Part shown: positions 55,085-63,748 of the stretch, one piece after another
Layout of the letters: each line of letters starts with the position of its first letter
How positions within the stretch are numbered: the first letter of the stretch is position 1
DNA from: Candidatus Aalborgicola bjergmarkensis
GTDB lineage: Bacteria; Pseudomonadota; Gammaproteobacteria; Burkholderiales; Burkholderiaceae_C
Length of the DNA: 64,000 nucleotides
Direction of reading: 5' to 3'
NCBI GenBank assembly: GCA_016708725.1
Contig: JADJFE010000008.1
Span: 248,001 to 312,000, forward strand
Notes under the pieces: generated by a model
Told to the model about the DNA's origin: nothing
The model's database searches: none
The model's input: only the letters and a program-made list of their open reading frames with translations
Program-made: the position numbers and the translations under genes

Positions 55085-56870
55085 GTAACTACTCACCCCC
55101 CTTGTGGCAATAGGAGATCATCCAGCGAAATACACACTCCATCAAGTCCAGATGTAACTACCCGTTCCCCCTTGGTATCATCAGACATCCGGTCGAAATT
55201 TGCCCTTCAGACCCAGTTACTTTAAAGCGCGTAATGTGCTCCCTCTGATTGATTCGTAGCGATACTACCTCACAGCAGATTCATGGAAATCAAGATTCCC
55301 AGCACAGATGAAGTAGATGCGGCCTTCGCGCATGGGCAGGGCGCGACGCGTGATTTGGTGAACAAACTGATCGGTATTGCTGAAACGTTGGTGGCGCAGG
55401 TCAAGAAGCAGGCGGATGTGATCCAAGCCATGAAGGTGAGCTTGGGCAAAGATAGCCACAACAGCAGCAAGCCGCCATCAAGCGATGGCTACAAAAAGCC
55501 ACAGCCGAAAAGTCTGCGCGTCAAAGGTCAGAAACCCAACGGGGGACAACCCGGTCATGAAGGCAACACGCTGAAAGCCGAAGAAAATCCGGATCATTTT
55601 GAAGAACATGAACCGGGACATTGCGCGTCGTGTGAGGAAGATCTGTCTGGTGTTGAGGCGTGCGCGAGTGAGTCACGGCAAGTTTTTGACATTCCTCCCA
55701 TGCAAATTGAAGTCACGGAACACCGTGTGAAAACCAAGGTTTGCCCGAAATGTGGCACGGTGAATTGCGGAGAATTTCCAGAAGGAGTGAATGCTGCAGT
55801 ACAGTATGGGCAGGGCGTTGCGAGTCTTTGCACCTACCTCAACTGCGAGCACTACGTGCCGTTAGACAGGACAACGCAAATCTTCAAAGACCTTTTCGGG
55901 CAAGACCTATCGGAATCCTTTGTGTTGAAGGCCACCGGCAAGACGTCCGAATCCGTCAAGCCATCGGAAGAAGCGATAAAGGAGCTGTTGGCAAACGGTG
56001 AAATTCTCCATACCGATGAATCAGGCGTGCGGGTGAAAGGCAAGTTGCACTGGGTTCATGTGGCATCAACCAAAAAGCTCACGCATTACGCTGTTCACGC
56101 CAAGCGAGGGAAGGAAGCCATGGACGAAATTGGCATTCTTCCGAAGTTCAAAGGCACAGGGATTCATGATCACTGGAAGCCCTATTTCCAGTACAGTTTC
56201 AAACACGGTGCCTGCAACGCCCATCAGTTGCGTGAACTGGTTGGTATTGTTGAGAATTGGCAGCAGCCGTGGGCGAAGAGCATGATCGAGGTATTGTGCG
56301 ACATCAAAGACGCTGTGGATGAAAGCAAGAATAGAGGCACCACGGAACTGCCGGAGGAATTGAAAATTCAGTTCGTCAAGCGATATGAGGAGGTACTGGC
56401 AGCCGGATTTGCGGCCAATCCAGAGCAACCCGAGGATGAAAACGCTCCGGTCAAACGAGGAAGGAAAAAGCAGAGCCCACCGCGCAACCTGCTGGATCGG
56501 CTGAAGAATTTCCAGGAGGATACGCTACGCTTCATGAACGATTTCCGTGTTCCGTTCGACAACAATCTGAGCGAACGTGACATTCGGATGATTAAAACCA
56601 AGATGAAGATATCCGGTACGTTTAGGACGCAGACTGGAGCCGAACAGTTTGCGCGCATTCGGGGGTACATATCAACAGCCCGTAAGAACGGGCAAAACAT
56701 TCTCGGCGCTATCAAAGACGCGCTGGTCGGCAAACCGTTCATACCCGAAACGGCCTAACCCGGACGCTTGACAGCTGGGTGGTCGGCGCGGGATCGCCTA
56801 CCGCAAACCTTCACCCGCGTGAACTGCACTCACTGGCCGTTGAAGATCGGTCAGTAACCTGAGTAGTTAC
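55085..56870 (+). mobile_element. IS66-family insertion sequence, copy 2 (1,786 bp)
   Basis: It has the same ends as copy 1 (GTAACTACTCA and its complement) and is flanked by the 8-bp direct repeat CCCTAGGG (55077-55084 and 56871-56878), itself a palindrome. It is oriented opposite to copy 1, and its transposase is intact. Confidence 0.95.
55283..56758 (+). CDS. IS66-family transposase, intact
   Basis: This 491-residue transposase has an N-terminal coiled coil (LVNKLIGIAETLVAQVKKQA), then a Ser/Lys-rich linker (KDSHNSSKPPSSDGYKKPQP), zinc-binding cysteine pairs (HCASCEEDLSG; VCPKCGTVNCGEF) and the DDE domain. The catalytic acids are likely Asp in ILHTDESGVRVKG, Asp in KGTGIHDHWKPYFQY and Glu in NNLSERDIRMIKT. 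Compared with copy 1 it differs at a few residues (KKPQPKS for KKPSPKS, GKEA for GKET, KRGRKK for KRRRKK) and has five rather than six A at 56465-56469. It could mobilise both copies. Confidence 0.93.
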   Translation: MEIKIPSTDEVDAAFAHGQGATRDLVNKLIGIAETLVAQVKKQADVIQAMKVSLGKDSHNSSKPPSSDGYKKPQPKSLRVKGQKPNGGQPGHEGNTLKAEENPDHFEEHEPGHCASCEEDLSGVEACASESRQVFDIPPMQIEVTEHRVKTKVCPKCGTVNCGEFPEGVNAAVQYGQGVASLCTYLNCEHYVPLDRTTQIFKDLFGQDLSESFVLKATGKTSESVKPSEEAIKELLANGEILHTDESGVRVKGKLHWVHVASTKKLTHYAVHAKRGKEAMDEIGILPKFKGTGIHDHWKPYFQYSFKHGACNAHQLRELVGIVENWQQPWAKSMIEVLCDIKDAVDESKNRGTTELPEELKIQFVKRYEEVLAAGFAANPEQPEDENAPVKRGRKKQSPPRNLLDRLKNFQEDTLRFMNDFRVPFDNNLSERDIRMIKTKMKISGTFRTQTGAEQFARIRGYISTARKNGQNILGAIKDALVGKPFIPETA

Positions 56871-57055
56871 CCCTAGGGTTGATTCCATCAGACAAGTTGA
56901 GCACCCGCTTTCCCGGATTGCCCTCAATCGCCTTAAGAATATTGGGCTTAGGCAATGGCCCACGTGTTCCATTCATGACAAAATCCCCCATACACTCGTT
57001 GAAGTCTGTAGAGTTTTGCATAGATGCCGGGACGAACCCCGGCATTCAATCACAC

Positions 57056-58393
57056 TCAGACGGTTATACCTTCAAGCGTGCAGAACGACTGGTGCCGTGT
57101 TGCAGCAAAGTCAACCCGTGCATATGCCAGCACTGCAATTTGCAAGTTTGACCCAAGGAATGATTCTTGCAGCACACGTACTGTGATGTCCTTGCGAACA
57201 CCGAACAAAAGATCACGCCAATCGGCAATGACTGCCGTTGCAGTTGTACCGCCGGACAGAGGTGCTGCCGTTGTCCAAAGCTTGCGCATCTTGGCAATCT
57301 CGTCTGGCGCGGTCAGTGGCGTGTTGTCGTTGGTAATGCCGGTTTTCAGTTTGCGCATTTTCTTCCACAGTGCCGGGTGGGCAACCATGGCGCCGATTGA
57401 ATCCATTGGCACATTGTCAAGCATCAGTTCATAAATACCATCAGCCACAAAGTCCCAGTTTGTCGGTGCACCGATGGCCAGGACTTTGTTTCGGTCGGCC
57501 AGGCTAACCACACCAGACGGAGCAGCTCCCGCGTTTGTAGCGACTCCAATCAGCCCGGCGCTGTCAATTGCGCCAGCCATTGCACTCAGGAGCGTACTTT
57601 GAAAAATCTGCTCGATGTTGGCGCTATCTTGTGATAGTTCCAAACTCATTTTCACCAGGCACACTGCCGTTTTCGCGTTCAATGTGATTTGACCGAACGT
57701 TGGCTCAGCAGCCGAAATTGCAGCATTTTCGCCGTGCCAGGTAACAACGGGATCCGAGGTCACCCGTGCCATGCTCAGCGATCCAGTGTTCATCGGCACG
57801 GTGCGGGCACCGGCCTGGGAAAGAACCATACGGGCGCGCAACAGGTCAATCCACTCAGTTGCCAATTCGCCTGCAACGGTGTACCCCCCAGAAGGGTCAG
57901 ACGATACGCCTAATGCCTTGCGCTCTTCTTCCAATTCTCGTGCATCATCGGCACGGCCACCCAACACGATGCCGCGCATGAGGCGACCGATAGACGGTTC
58001 ATTCTTGGCATCGGTCAGGGTCTGCCCGTGAGTCAAAACGTTGATCTTGTCGCGAGATTTGGTGTCTACCCATACCTCTCCCTTGTTTGCGTTTTCAGGC
58101 GCCCAATTGGCACTTGGGCGGTTTGCCTTCTTTGCCATATCAATTAAGCCTGCATCAAGAGCCGCAATTTTTTCATCATGCTTTTTCTGCCAGGCAGCCA
58201 AACTATCACCTTGTTTTTTTACCAGTTCGACAAGGTCAGAGACCCCAATCTCTCCGAAAAAGGCGAATGGCAACAATCCCAAACCGGCCATTGATTCATG
58301 AGGGATTGGAAGTGGATAACCCACTATCGCGGCAAAAGCAGCGAGGGCGATGACGGCCAGAAAGGCCGTCCTAAGATTGAATGATTTCTTCAT
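57056..58393 (-). CDS. HK97-fold phage major capsid protein
   Basis: This protein of 445 residues starts at ATG 58393. After a hydrophobic N-terminus (TAFLAVIALAAFAAIVGYPL) comes a helical delta-like region (VSDLVELVKKQGDSLAAWQK) and then the HK97 body. Its landmarks are LGVSSDPSGGYTVAGELATE, TVPMNTGSLSMARVTSDPVV, VCLVKMSLELSQDSANIEQI and the end FLGSNLQIAVLAYARVDFAA. This is the main shell protein of a tailed-phage-type head. No separate maturation protease or portal gene is adjacent. The hydrophobic leader is unusual for this family and may be a mis-extended start or a real feature. Confidence 0.88.
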   Translation of the reverse strand: MKKSFNLRTAFLAVIALAAFAAIVGYPLPIPHESMAGLGLLPFAFFGEIGVSDLVELVKKQGDSLAAWQKKHDEKIAALDAGLIDMAKKANRPSANWAPENANKGEVWVDTKSRDKINVLTHGQTLTDAKNEPSIGRLMRGIVLGGRADDARELEEERKALGVSSDPSGGYTVAGELATEWIDLLRARMVLSQAGARTVPMNTGSLSMARVTSDPVVTWHGENAAISAAEPTFGQITLNAKTAVCLVKMSLELSQDSANIEQIFQSTLLSAMAGAIDSAGLIGVATNAGAAPSGVVSLADRNKVLAIGAPTNWDFVADGIYELMLDNVPMDSIGAMVAHPALWKKMRKLKTGITNDNTPLTAPDEIAKMRKLWTTAAPLSGGTTATAVIADWRDLLFGVRKDITVRVLQESFLGSNLQIAVLAYARVDFAATRHQSFCTLEGITV

Positions 58394-58664
58394 GGTTTTC
58401 TTTCAAAAATTGATTGATGCCCGCAATGGCATTTGCCATTGCTTTTAGTTGCTCGCTCAGTTGTTCGGTGGGATGAATGGCTTTAAAACCGCCACTGGCG
58501 ACGGCCTTCGCTTCGCGCTGTGAAAACCCAAGGGTCTGCAATGCACGCTCGAATTCGCGAATGGTTTGAGGCTTTGCGGATTTGACAGACGGCGCGCCAG
58601 TGGTGGCTGTGGTGTCTGTTGGGATGGTGCCCGGCCCGGTCATGCTGTGGTCCTCTCGCGACAA
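58371..58664 (-). CDS. Hypothetical protein upstream of the capsid gene
   Basis: This 97-residue reading from ATG 58664 has a Thr-rich start, then REFERALQTLGFSQREAKAV and a helical C-terminus (SEQLKAMANAIAGINQFLKE). FSQREAKAVASGGFKA resembles short scaffold or head-associated phage proteins with this motif. The stop overlaps the capsid start. It may assist head assembly, which is inference from position. Confidence 0.6.
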   Translation of the reverse strand: MSREDHSMTGPGTIPTDTTATTGAPSVKSAKPQTIREFERALQTLGFSQREAKAVASGGFKAIHPTEQLSEQLKAMANAIAGINQFLKENHEEIIQS

Positions 58665-58972
58665 GTCAATAAACCCGCCTTGCGGCTGGCTTGCTCTTCG
58701 CGTCGGTCACTTCCCGTGGCAGGCGGTGTTGAAGGTGTTGGTTGATCGTCCCGTTCAACCGTCACAGCGATATTGTGACACACACATGCACGTTCTTTCT
58801 GAAGTTTTGCGAAGTATTTGCTAGCCAGCGTTGTCGATTGACTCCGTGAGTAGCCCATATCTCGGAGTCGTTTTTCCATCGCTCGTTTCTCCTGGGCGAC
58901 ATTGACGGATGTTCCCGGAATATGGGCTGCGATCCTCTTGTAGAGGTTGGTGAACGAATCATTCAATCTCAT
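58640..58972 (-). CDS. Hypothetical satellite protein
   Basis: The protein (about 110 residues) is read from MRLNDSFTNLYKRIAAHIPG at 58972; an earlier Met at 58990 is possible. KRAMEKRLRDMGYSRSQSTT and LASKYFAKLQKE recall the 'GxSRxxA' helix of head-associated phage proteins. The end overlaps the next gene by 25 bp. I do not recognise a named family. Confidence 0.5.
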   Translation of the reverse strand: MRLNDSFTNLYKRIAAHIPGTSVNVAQEKRAMEKRLRDMGYSRSQSTTLASKYFAKLQKERACVCHNIAVTVERDDQPTPSTPPATGSDRREEQASRKAGLLTCRERTTA

Positions 58973-59231
58973 CACCTCGAAGAAATGCACGCAAGGCTGT
59001 CTCGGCGATGAGATTGGAATGCACGCGGGCCACTACTGCACCGACTGTTCGCAAGCCCAGCATAGACATGTCGTAATCTGTGGCGGTGTTCTGAATGGCC
59101 CGAACGGCATCTTCGATTTGACTCAATCCACTGCTGCCACCGCAAGGAACCGGCTCTCCGTCCATCTGGCTGTTAACGAAGGCGATGATGGTATCAATAT
59201 GGTTTTCCATGGGTAAATTCTTTCTGTTCAT
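58959..59231 (-). CDS. Hypothetical satellite protein
   Basis: This 90-residue reading has MENHIDTIIAFVNSQMDGEP near its start (M at 59231 or 59210) and a helical remainder (SQIEDAVRAIQNTATDYDMS; VGAVVARVHSNLIAETALRA). It overlaps the next gene by 14 bp, the compact arrangement usual for phage genes. The function is unknown. Confidence 0.5.
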   Translation of the reverse strand: MNRKNLPMENHIDTIIAFVNSQMDGEPVPCGGSSGLSQIEDAVRAIQNTATDYDMSMLGLRTVGAVVARVHSNLIAETALRAFLRGDEIE

Positions 59232-59345
59232 GTTGATGTGTTGTTGATGTGCTGCTGGGATACCCCCCCTCCCAAAACTTGCGCACGCAAAAATAGAGGG
59301 AAGTGGTCGGTCCCGTGCTGGATAGTTGCAAAGATTTCATCCCCC

Positions 59346-59561
59346 CTACCCACGGCGCAGTGATGCACTACTGAACGGACCATGCCTGAACATGCGTTGC
59401 TGTTCCATGCGAACTGCCACGTTCTTTGGTGCCAGGTTGATTGCATTCTGGTAAGCATCCTGAGTTTGTGGGTGGAATATGCCTAACGTTGTTGCCAGGC
59501 GTTCATGCTGTTGCATGGCTTCCTGATACTTTTCATACCTGCTCTTGCTCCGTGATTTCAT
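59346..59561 (-). CDS. Small basic hypothetical protein
   Basis: This 71-residue reading starts MKSRSKSRYEKYQEAMQQHE behind a GGGGAG-like site and is rich in Arg, Gln and Lys. It sits in the early region of satellite 2. No family is recognised. It could be a small DNA-binding protein. Support is mainly its position and ribosome site. Confidence 0.4.
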   Translation of the reverse strand: MKSRSKSRYEKYQEAMQQHERLATTLGIFHPQTQDAYQNAINLAPKNVAVRMEQQRMFRHGPFSSASLRRG

Positions 59562-59608
59562 GGTTGCTCCCCTTGGTTCGACTGGCCTACCTCACACACA
59601 CCCATACC

Positions 59609-59716
59609 CACCTGACAGCATGACAAACCCGACAAACCGGCTGATATGCCGTTTTGCGTAGTGGGCATGTATCGCTTTTCGGAGTCGGTTTGTCGGGTTT
59701 GTCATGCTGTCAGGTG
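59609..59716. repeat. Perfect 31-bp inverted repeat with 46-bp loop
   Basis: The arm at 59609-59639 (beginning cacctgacagcatgac) is exactly complementary to 59686-59716. It lies in the gap between the primase 3' end (59776) and the next small gene. A shorter related string (cattcccgacaaaac) occurs at 59791-59805. It could be a terminator, a replication or packaging signal, or a mobile repeat. Confidence 0.9.
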
Positions 59717-59775
59717 ACTTATAGGTATTCATGGGTAAGTGTTTGAAATAAATAAATAAAAGGTAAAAATCACTT

Positions 59776-62700
59776 CTAGGGTAAGGTTGACATTCCCGAC
59801 AAAACAAGCGGATTCACCCTAATCACCACCGATGACCGGGCCTTTTCATTCCCCCGCCTTGCAAAACGGATGCACCCCCCTTCTGCCAGCGATTCCAGCG
59901 CCTTGCGCAACGCATTCACATCCTTGAACCGATGTGCAAGCGCCCGCTGTACCTCCCGCCGCGTGAACTCTCCCTGTTGCTTGCCTATCGCCCACCTCAA
60001 TATGGCGATGGCGTTCGACTCCTCCGCGTTCGCGCCAAGCAGACCGAAGGCAGCCTGGGTGTGGGTGATAAGCAGCCGGGCCAGCCGGATTGCCGCCCGC
60101 ATGGACTCCTGCCCGACCGTTGCCACACCCAAGCCCCCGGCCGCAATCTCGATCAACGCCGCAATGCGCGCCGTCGCACCGGGGAGCTTTGATGTCCAGT
60201 CCGTGATTGGCCCGTATTCCCCGCCGTCGCCTTGGTTGTCTTCGATTTCCTGAGCGAAGTCGAGATAAAGTTCTTCGGCTTCATTGGTCAGCGGCAACGG
60301 CCTGGGCTCGTTGTCTGCCCCTACCGGCGGGGGGTATCCCTCCAGCAAGGCCAGTACTGCGGCTTTGTAGCCATCGCGCACTGTGGACGGTATGGGATGC
60401 CTCGCACGCACATCACGCCGCCCCACGTTCGACACGGGAATGACGTAGCAGAATCGGGCCATGAGTCCCGATGCCCGGAACTGGTTCGATCCTGCCAGGT
60501 CTGCCACGATGTCCGGCTGGATTGCCAAGCTCATCGAGATGCACGGGCGCGGTACAAACACGCTGCGCCCAGCGCGCGCCACCTTCAATGCACTGCCTAC
60601 ATGCCCCTTCAGGAAAACGTCCAGGCTGGCCACTCCTTTGGAGTAGAGCCCGCCCAGCGTGCGGAATAGTCCCGGTTCGTCCGAAATTACGCCCATACGC
60701 CCGCCGTTTTCGGCCACCAGGCGCTGCAAGGTTTCGGGTGTCGAATCCTCGCAAAACAGCTCAGGTGCTCGCAGCTCGTCTGGCATGCTCAATTCTTCTT
60801 TTTCAATCTCATCACGGATGGCCTGCAACTCCTCAGCCTTTGCTTTGGCAGCCGATTGCTTCAAGCCTTCAATGCGTTTCTGGGTGGTTGAACGTATGGC
60901 TTCGGTACGTGCAATGTCCCGGCGCATTCGGTCTTTCAACAGCTTTTCCCAGTAGCTTCGGCGCTCAAAATAAATGACCCACCTGTGCTCACAGAAAGCT
61001 GACCCACCGGTTGCGCGGCTGTTTGTAACTTGATAGCCTGCAGGAAGCAGAATCGGCGATCATTGGCTCGACCAATGTGCGTGAAGAAGCGACTTCAGTT
61101 CATTGAAGAAGCAACCCGTTTGAAGATGAAATTCGGTTACGCAAGCACGGGTTTCCACCCTGGTCGACGATGAGCATGATCACCTTCCGTGATGCTATTC
61201 CTGTCTGAATTGATCAAGTTGCGTGATGGATTGATTGCTGCATCCATCACCGTTGTTGATCAAATCGAGCCTCTTGCGTTGTTGGCAGAATACCCGTTTT
61301 GATACTTGGTGAACCGGTGTAAGGTGGAACTGAGAGTCAAGACAAATTTTCAGTTAATTTAAGCTGACCCCGTTTTCATATGCAACTGGACAGCGTTGCC
61401 CCGATTTTCTGTCTTGGTATTGGTCTTCATGGTTTTATTTTCAAATGGCAATTTGGCAAGCAGCGCGTCAGGCCGTGGGCAAGACCCTTGTGGGTAAGTA
61501 CGGGTGGGAGGCGTGGGTATGTGGTCAAGCTGGGCGTTTTGCAAGCTTGTCCACATATCCAACTTATCCATCAAGCAGATACTGCACGGCGGTGGTGAGA
61601 CGGTTTTACTTTGCCTTGGGGCTCGCAGGACTGGTTGAGCTCTGCACAGGTGCTGTGGCAGGTGCGCTGGTGCGCAAGATGCACCTTCAATGCGGATGGT
61701 GCTGCAGCCGATCAAGCAAGGCATCGACCATCGCCTCGGTGCTCAATATTTCTGACCAACTTATGCTCAACAGAAGCTGACCCACCGACTGCACAGTTGT
61801 TTGATTCTGCGAATAGCAATGTGTTCGAAAAATGGAATACTCTTATAAATCAACGGGTTGCTAGTGTTGGCGCGCGCCAACGGTCCTGATCGGCAACCAA
61901 TTTCTAGTTGCTTGCAAACACTACCGAGGGTCGGCGATTTCGTAAAGAGGGTCGTTATGGCTCAAAATTTGTTTGCATGCTCCGGAACCTTTACGATGAT
62001 ACATTCTCAACCGTAAATCTTTCGTTCGTCAACTCTTTTTTTCACTTTCTTGTTTTCTATTGGCGGGATCACCTGTTTATTCAGACGACACGGTATCAAT
62101 TGTCCAGGCGGGGGGTGGGGGTTTTGGTAGTCATTGACTCTTGGTTGTCTTGTCTTTGACTTCCCTTTTTAAGAAGGCTGTTCGACAAGCGCAAGCGCGT
62201 CGGCCGTAGGCATCTGTCGAGGAGCGGGGGGCAAACCACGTACCCGCAGGGCTGTTCACAGTCTTGTCCAGTGGGCAGGTGGTTTGTCCACGGCGGACGG
62301 GTGCATCACTACATCCCAGCCGCCCCAGCCAAAGTCAGTGGGTCAATTCCAGTGAGCAGAGGTGGGTCAGTTTCCGTGAGCGCCAAAGCAGTAGAGCAAT
62401 GGGGCTGTGAATGCCCCCAATACGCCCGTTTTGCGTGTGCCACTGGCACTGACGGTAAGGCTCCAGAAGGCCAACACCTCACGGTGTGTTTGAAGATCAA
62501 CCTCATACCGTCCCTGCAACAGCGTGGACAGCACAGCCAACGCGGTCAGTACACTCATTGCCGGTGGTGTTTGCGTGTTGGTGGCTACGGCCTGCACCAT
62601 GTCACGCCATGGCCCGGCTGGCAGGATGTCACAGGGTATTTCTGGTGTTCGCAGTACGCCAGGTATTATCGGCTCGGGCCATTCTTGGGGCGTTTCATCC

Positions 62701-63671
62701 GGTGCCGGGCCTGGGGGCTGGCTGTAGTCAATGCCATCATCGGGGAACCCGCCATAGTCCCAAGCCGGATGGTTTGCCGTGGACACCTTGGCACGTGGGT
62801 TTTTCCAGCCCTGCTCCTGTGCATCGGCAAAAATGGCTTGATAGCCTGTGGAACCGCCATCAAAACCCGCCCACTTGCGTTCTGCCTCATGAGGTTTGTA
62901 CTTTTTGCTGGTCGCTGACCAGTTCAACCACAGCGCCCGGCCCATGTCGCCCAGTTTCTTGAGCCGCTGCCCTGTGGCAATCCACACCCCGTAATCATCG
63001 GCGTTTATACAGGTCAGGGCGCTTTCAAGATCATCACGCAACCGCACATGCTCAGGCTCCGTATGTGTCGCCCGTGGTGTGGTTGTACCGATGTCAGGTT
63101 TCCTCACATCACCCGAATTGGGGGTATGTGGCTTGGTGTCATGCAAGGGGCGCAAAATGCCCTCCACAAAGTCGGCCAGGTCGCACACGTCGCCCCCTCC
63201 TGCGCTGTCGCCTGTAACCGTGAAGTACCGGCCATGGCTGTAGGCTTCAATCCCGGTCGCGTTCGATCCAAGGGCATCGAATCTGCGCCCGTAACCGATG
63301 GCATGCAGCCCTGTGCCACTGGGGGAACGTTCGGTGTAGCCCGGTAGCGTGTCTGCAATGGTTTGCAGCTCGGGGTGTTCTGGCAGGTGGTCCAGGTCCA
63401 CACCTTGCCAGAATCCGCCGTTACCGTCTGGCCCAAGGGCAAAGCCAAGTCCCGTGTACCGGCCTGTTTTCAGGGCCGCCAGGGCACCGTCAAGAGTGCC
63501 AAGCTGGGCAACATCCTCGGGGCTGTCAAGCGTGCCCTTACGGGGCTTTCCGCTGGTGTAGTAGGGCACTTTACGGGGCTTTTTGCCCCCCGGTTCGCTG
63601 CGCCACACCAGCCAGCGGCGGGCCGCCTTCATGTCTTCGGGCAAAGCCGAATAGTCTTTTATGCTACTCAT
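59776..63671 (-). pseudogene. PrimPol-PriCT2-DUF3987 primase/helicase of satellite 2, split by a decayed insertion
   Basis: The N-terminal piece starts at ATG 63671 (MSSIKDYSALPEDMKAARRW) and runs to SASGTRKTGVLGAFTAPLLY at 62395. It holds a primase-polymerase-like domain (LGFALGPDGNGGFWQGVDLD; GIEAYSHGRYFTVTGD), then a PriCT-2 region (CINADDYGVWIATGQRLKKL; EAERKWAGFD) and the start of DUF3987 with a Walker-like SASGTRKT. The C-terminal piece (YWEKLLKDRMRRDIARTEAI to LSGMSTLP) ends at 59776. Joined across the 6-bp duplication CAGTAG they give one protein of about 820 residues. It would prime and unwind satellite DNA. As it stands, it is interrupted. Confidence 0.82.
60956..62388. mobile_element. 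Decayed insertion (1,433 bp) inside the satellite 2 primase gene
   Basis: It is flanked by CAGTAG at 60950-60955 and 62389-62394. The ends are CTTCGGCGCTCA and, complemented, CTTTGGCGCTCA. Inward similarity continues for about 50 bp, including TGACCCACCT(G/C)TGCTCAC twice on each side. Repeated subterminal motifs at both ends are a feature of IS21-like elements, but the family is not established. No intact ORF remains. Scraps such as ATRLKMKFGYASTGFHPG (61100-61160) and internal CTGACCCACCG copies at 61004 and 61788 suggest several rounds of rearrangement. Confidence 0.75.
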
Positions 63672-63748
63672 CTGCCACCCCTTTCACAAAGCAAGCGGTG
63701 TGCTTTCGCCAGATGATCCGAGTACGTAAAATGTCCCAGTAATACCTG

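Larger units (their letters stand above)
54613..56976 (-). pseudogene. Phage small terminase (P27 family) split by IS66 copy 2
   Basis: The N-terminal piece starts at ATG 56976 (MNGTRGPLPKPNILKAIEGN, then PGKRVLNLSDGINPR) and reaches the IS at 56879. The C-terminal piece resumes after it (IPSPPKHLGHEARKEWKRIT; EELGLISGLDRAALALYCQA) and ends at 54613 (FSPGPRLIA). Removing the IS and one CCCTAGGG copy restores a P27-type TerS of about 190 residues. TerS recognises the packaging site for the terminase. It lies next to the capsid gene with no TerL in between. Confidence 0.88.

Noticed and set aside
59592..59807. A 71-residue minus-strand ORF over the inverted repeat
   Set aside because: Its sequence is dictated by the perfect inverted repeat, and it lacks family similarity or a ribosome site.
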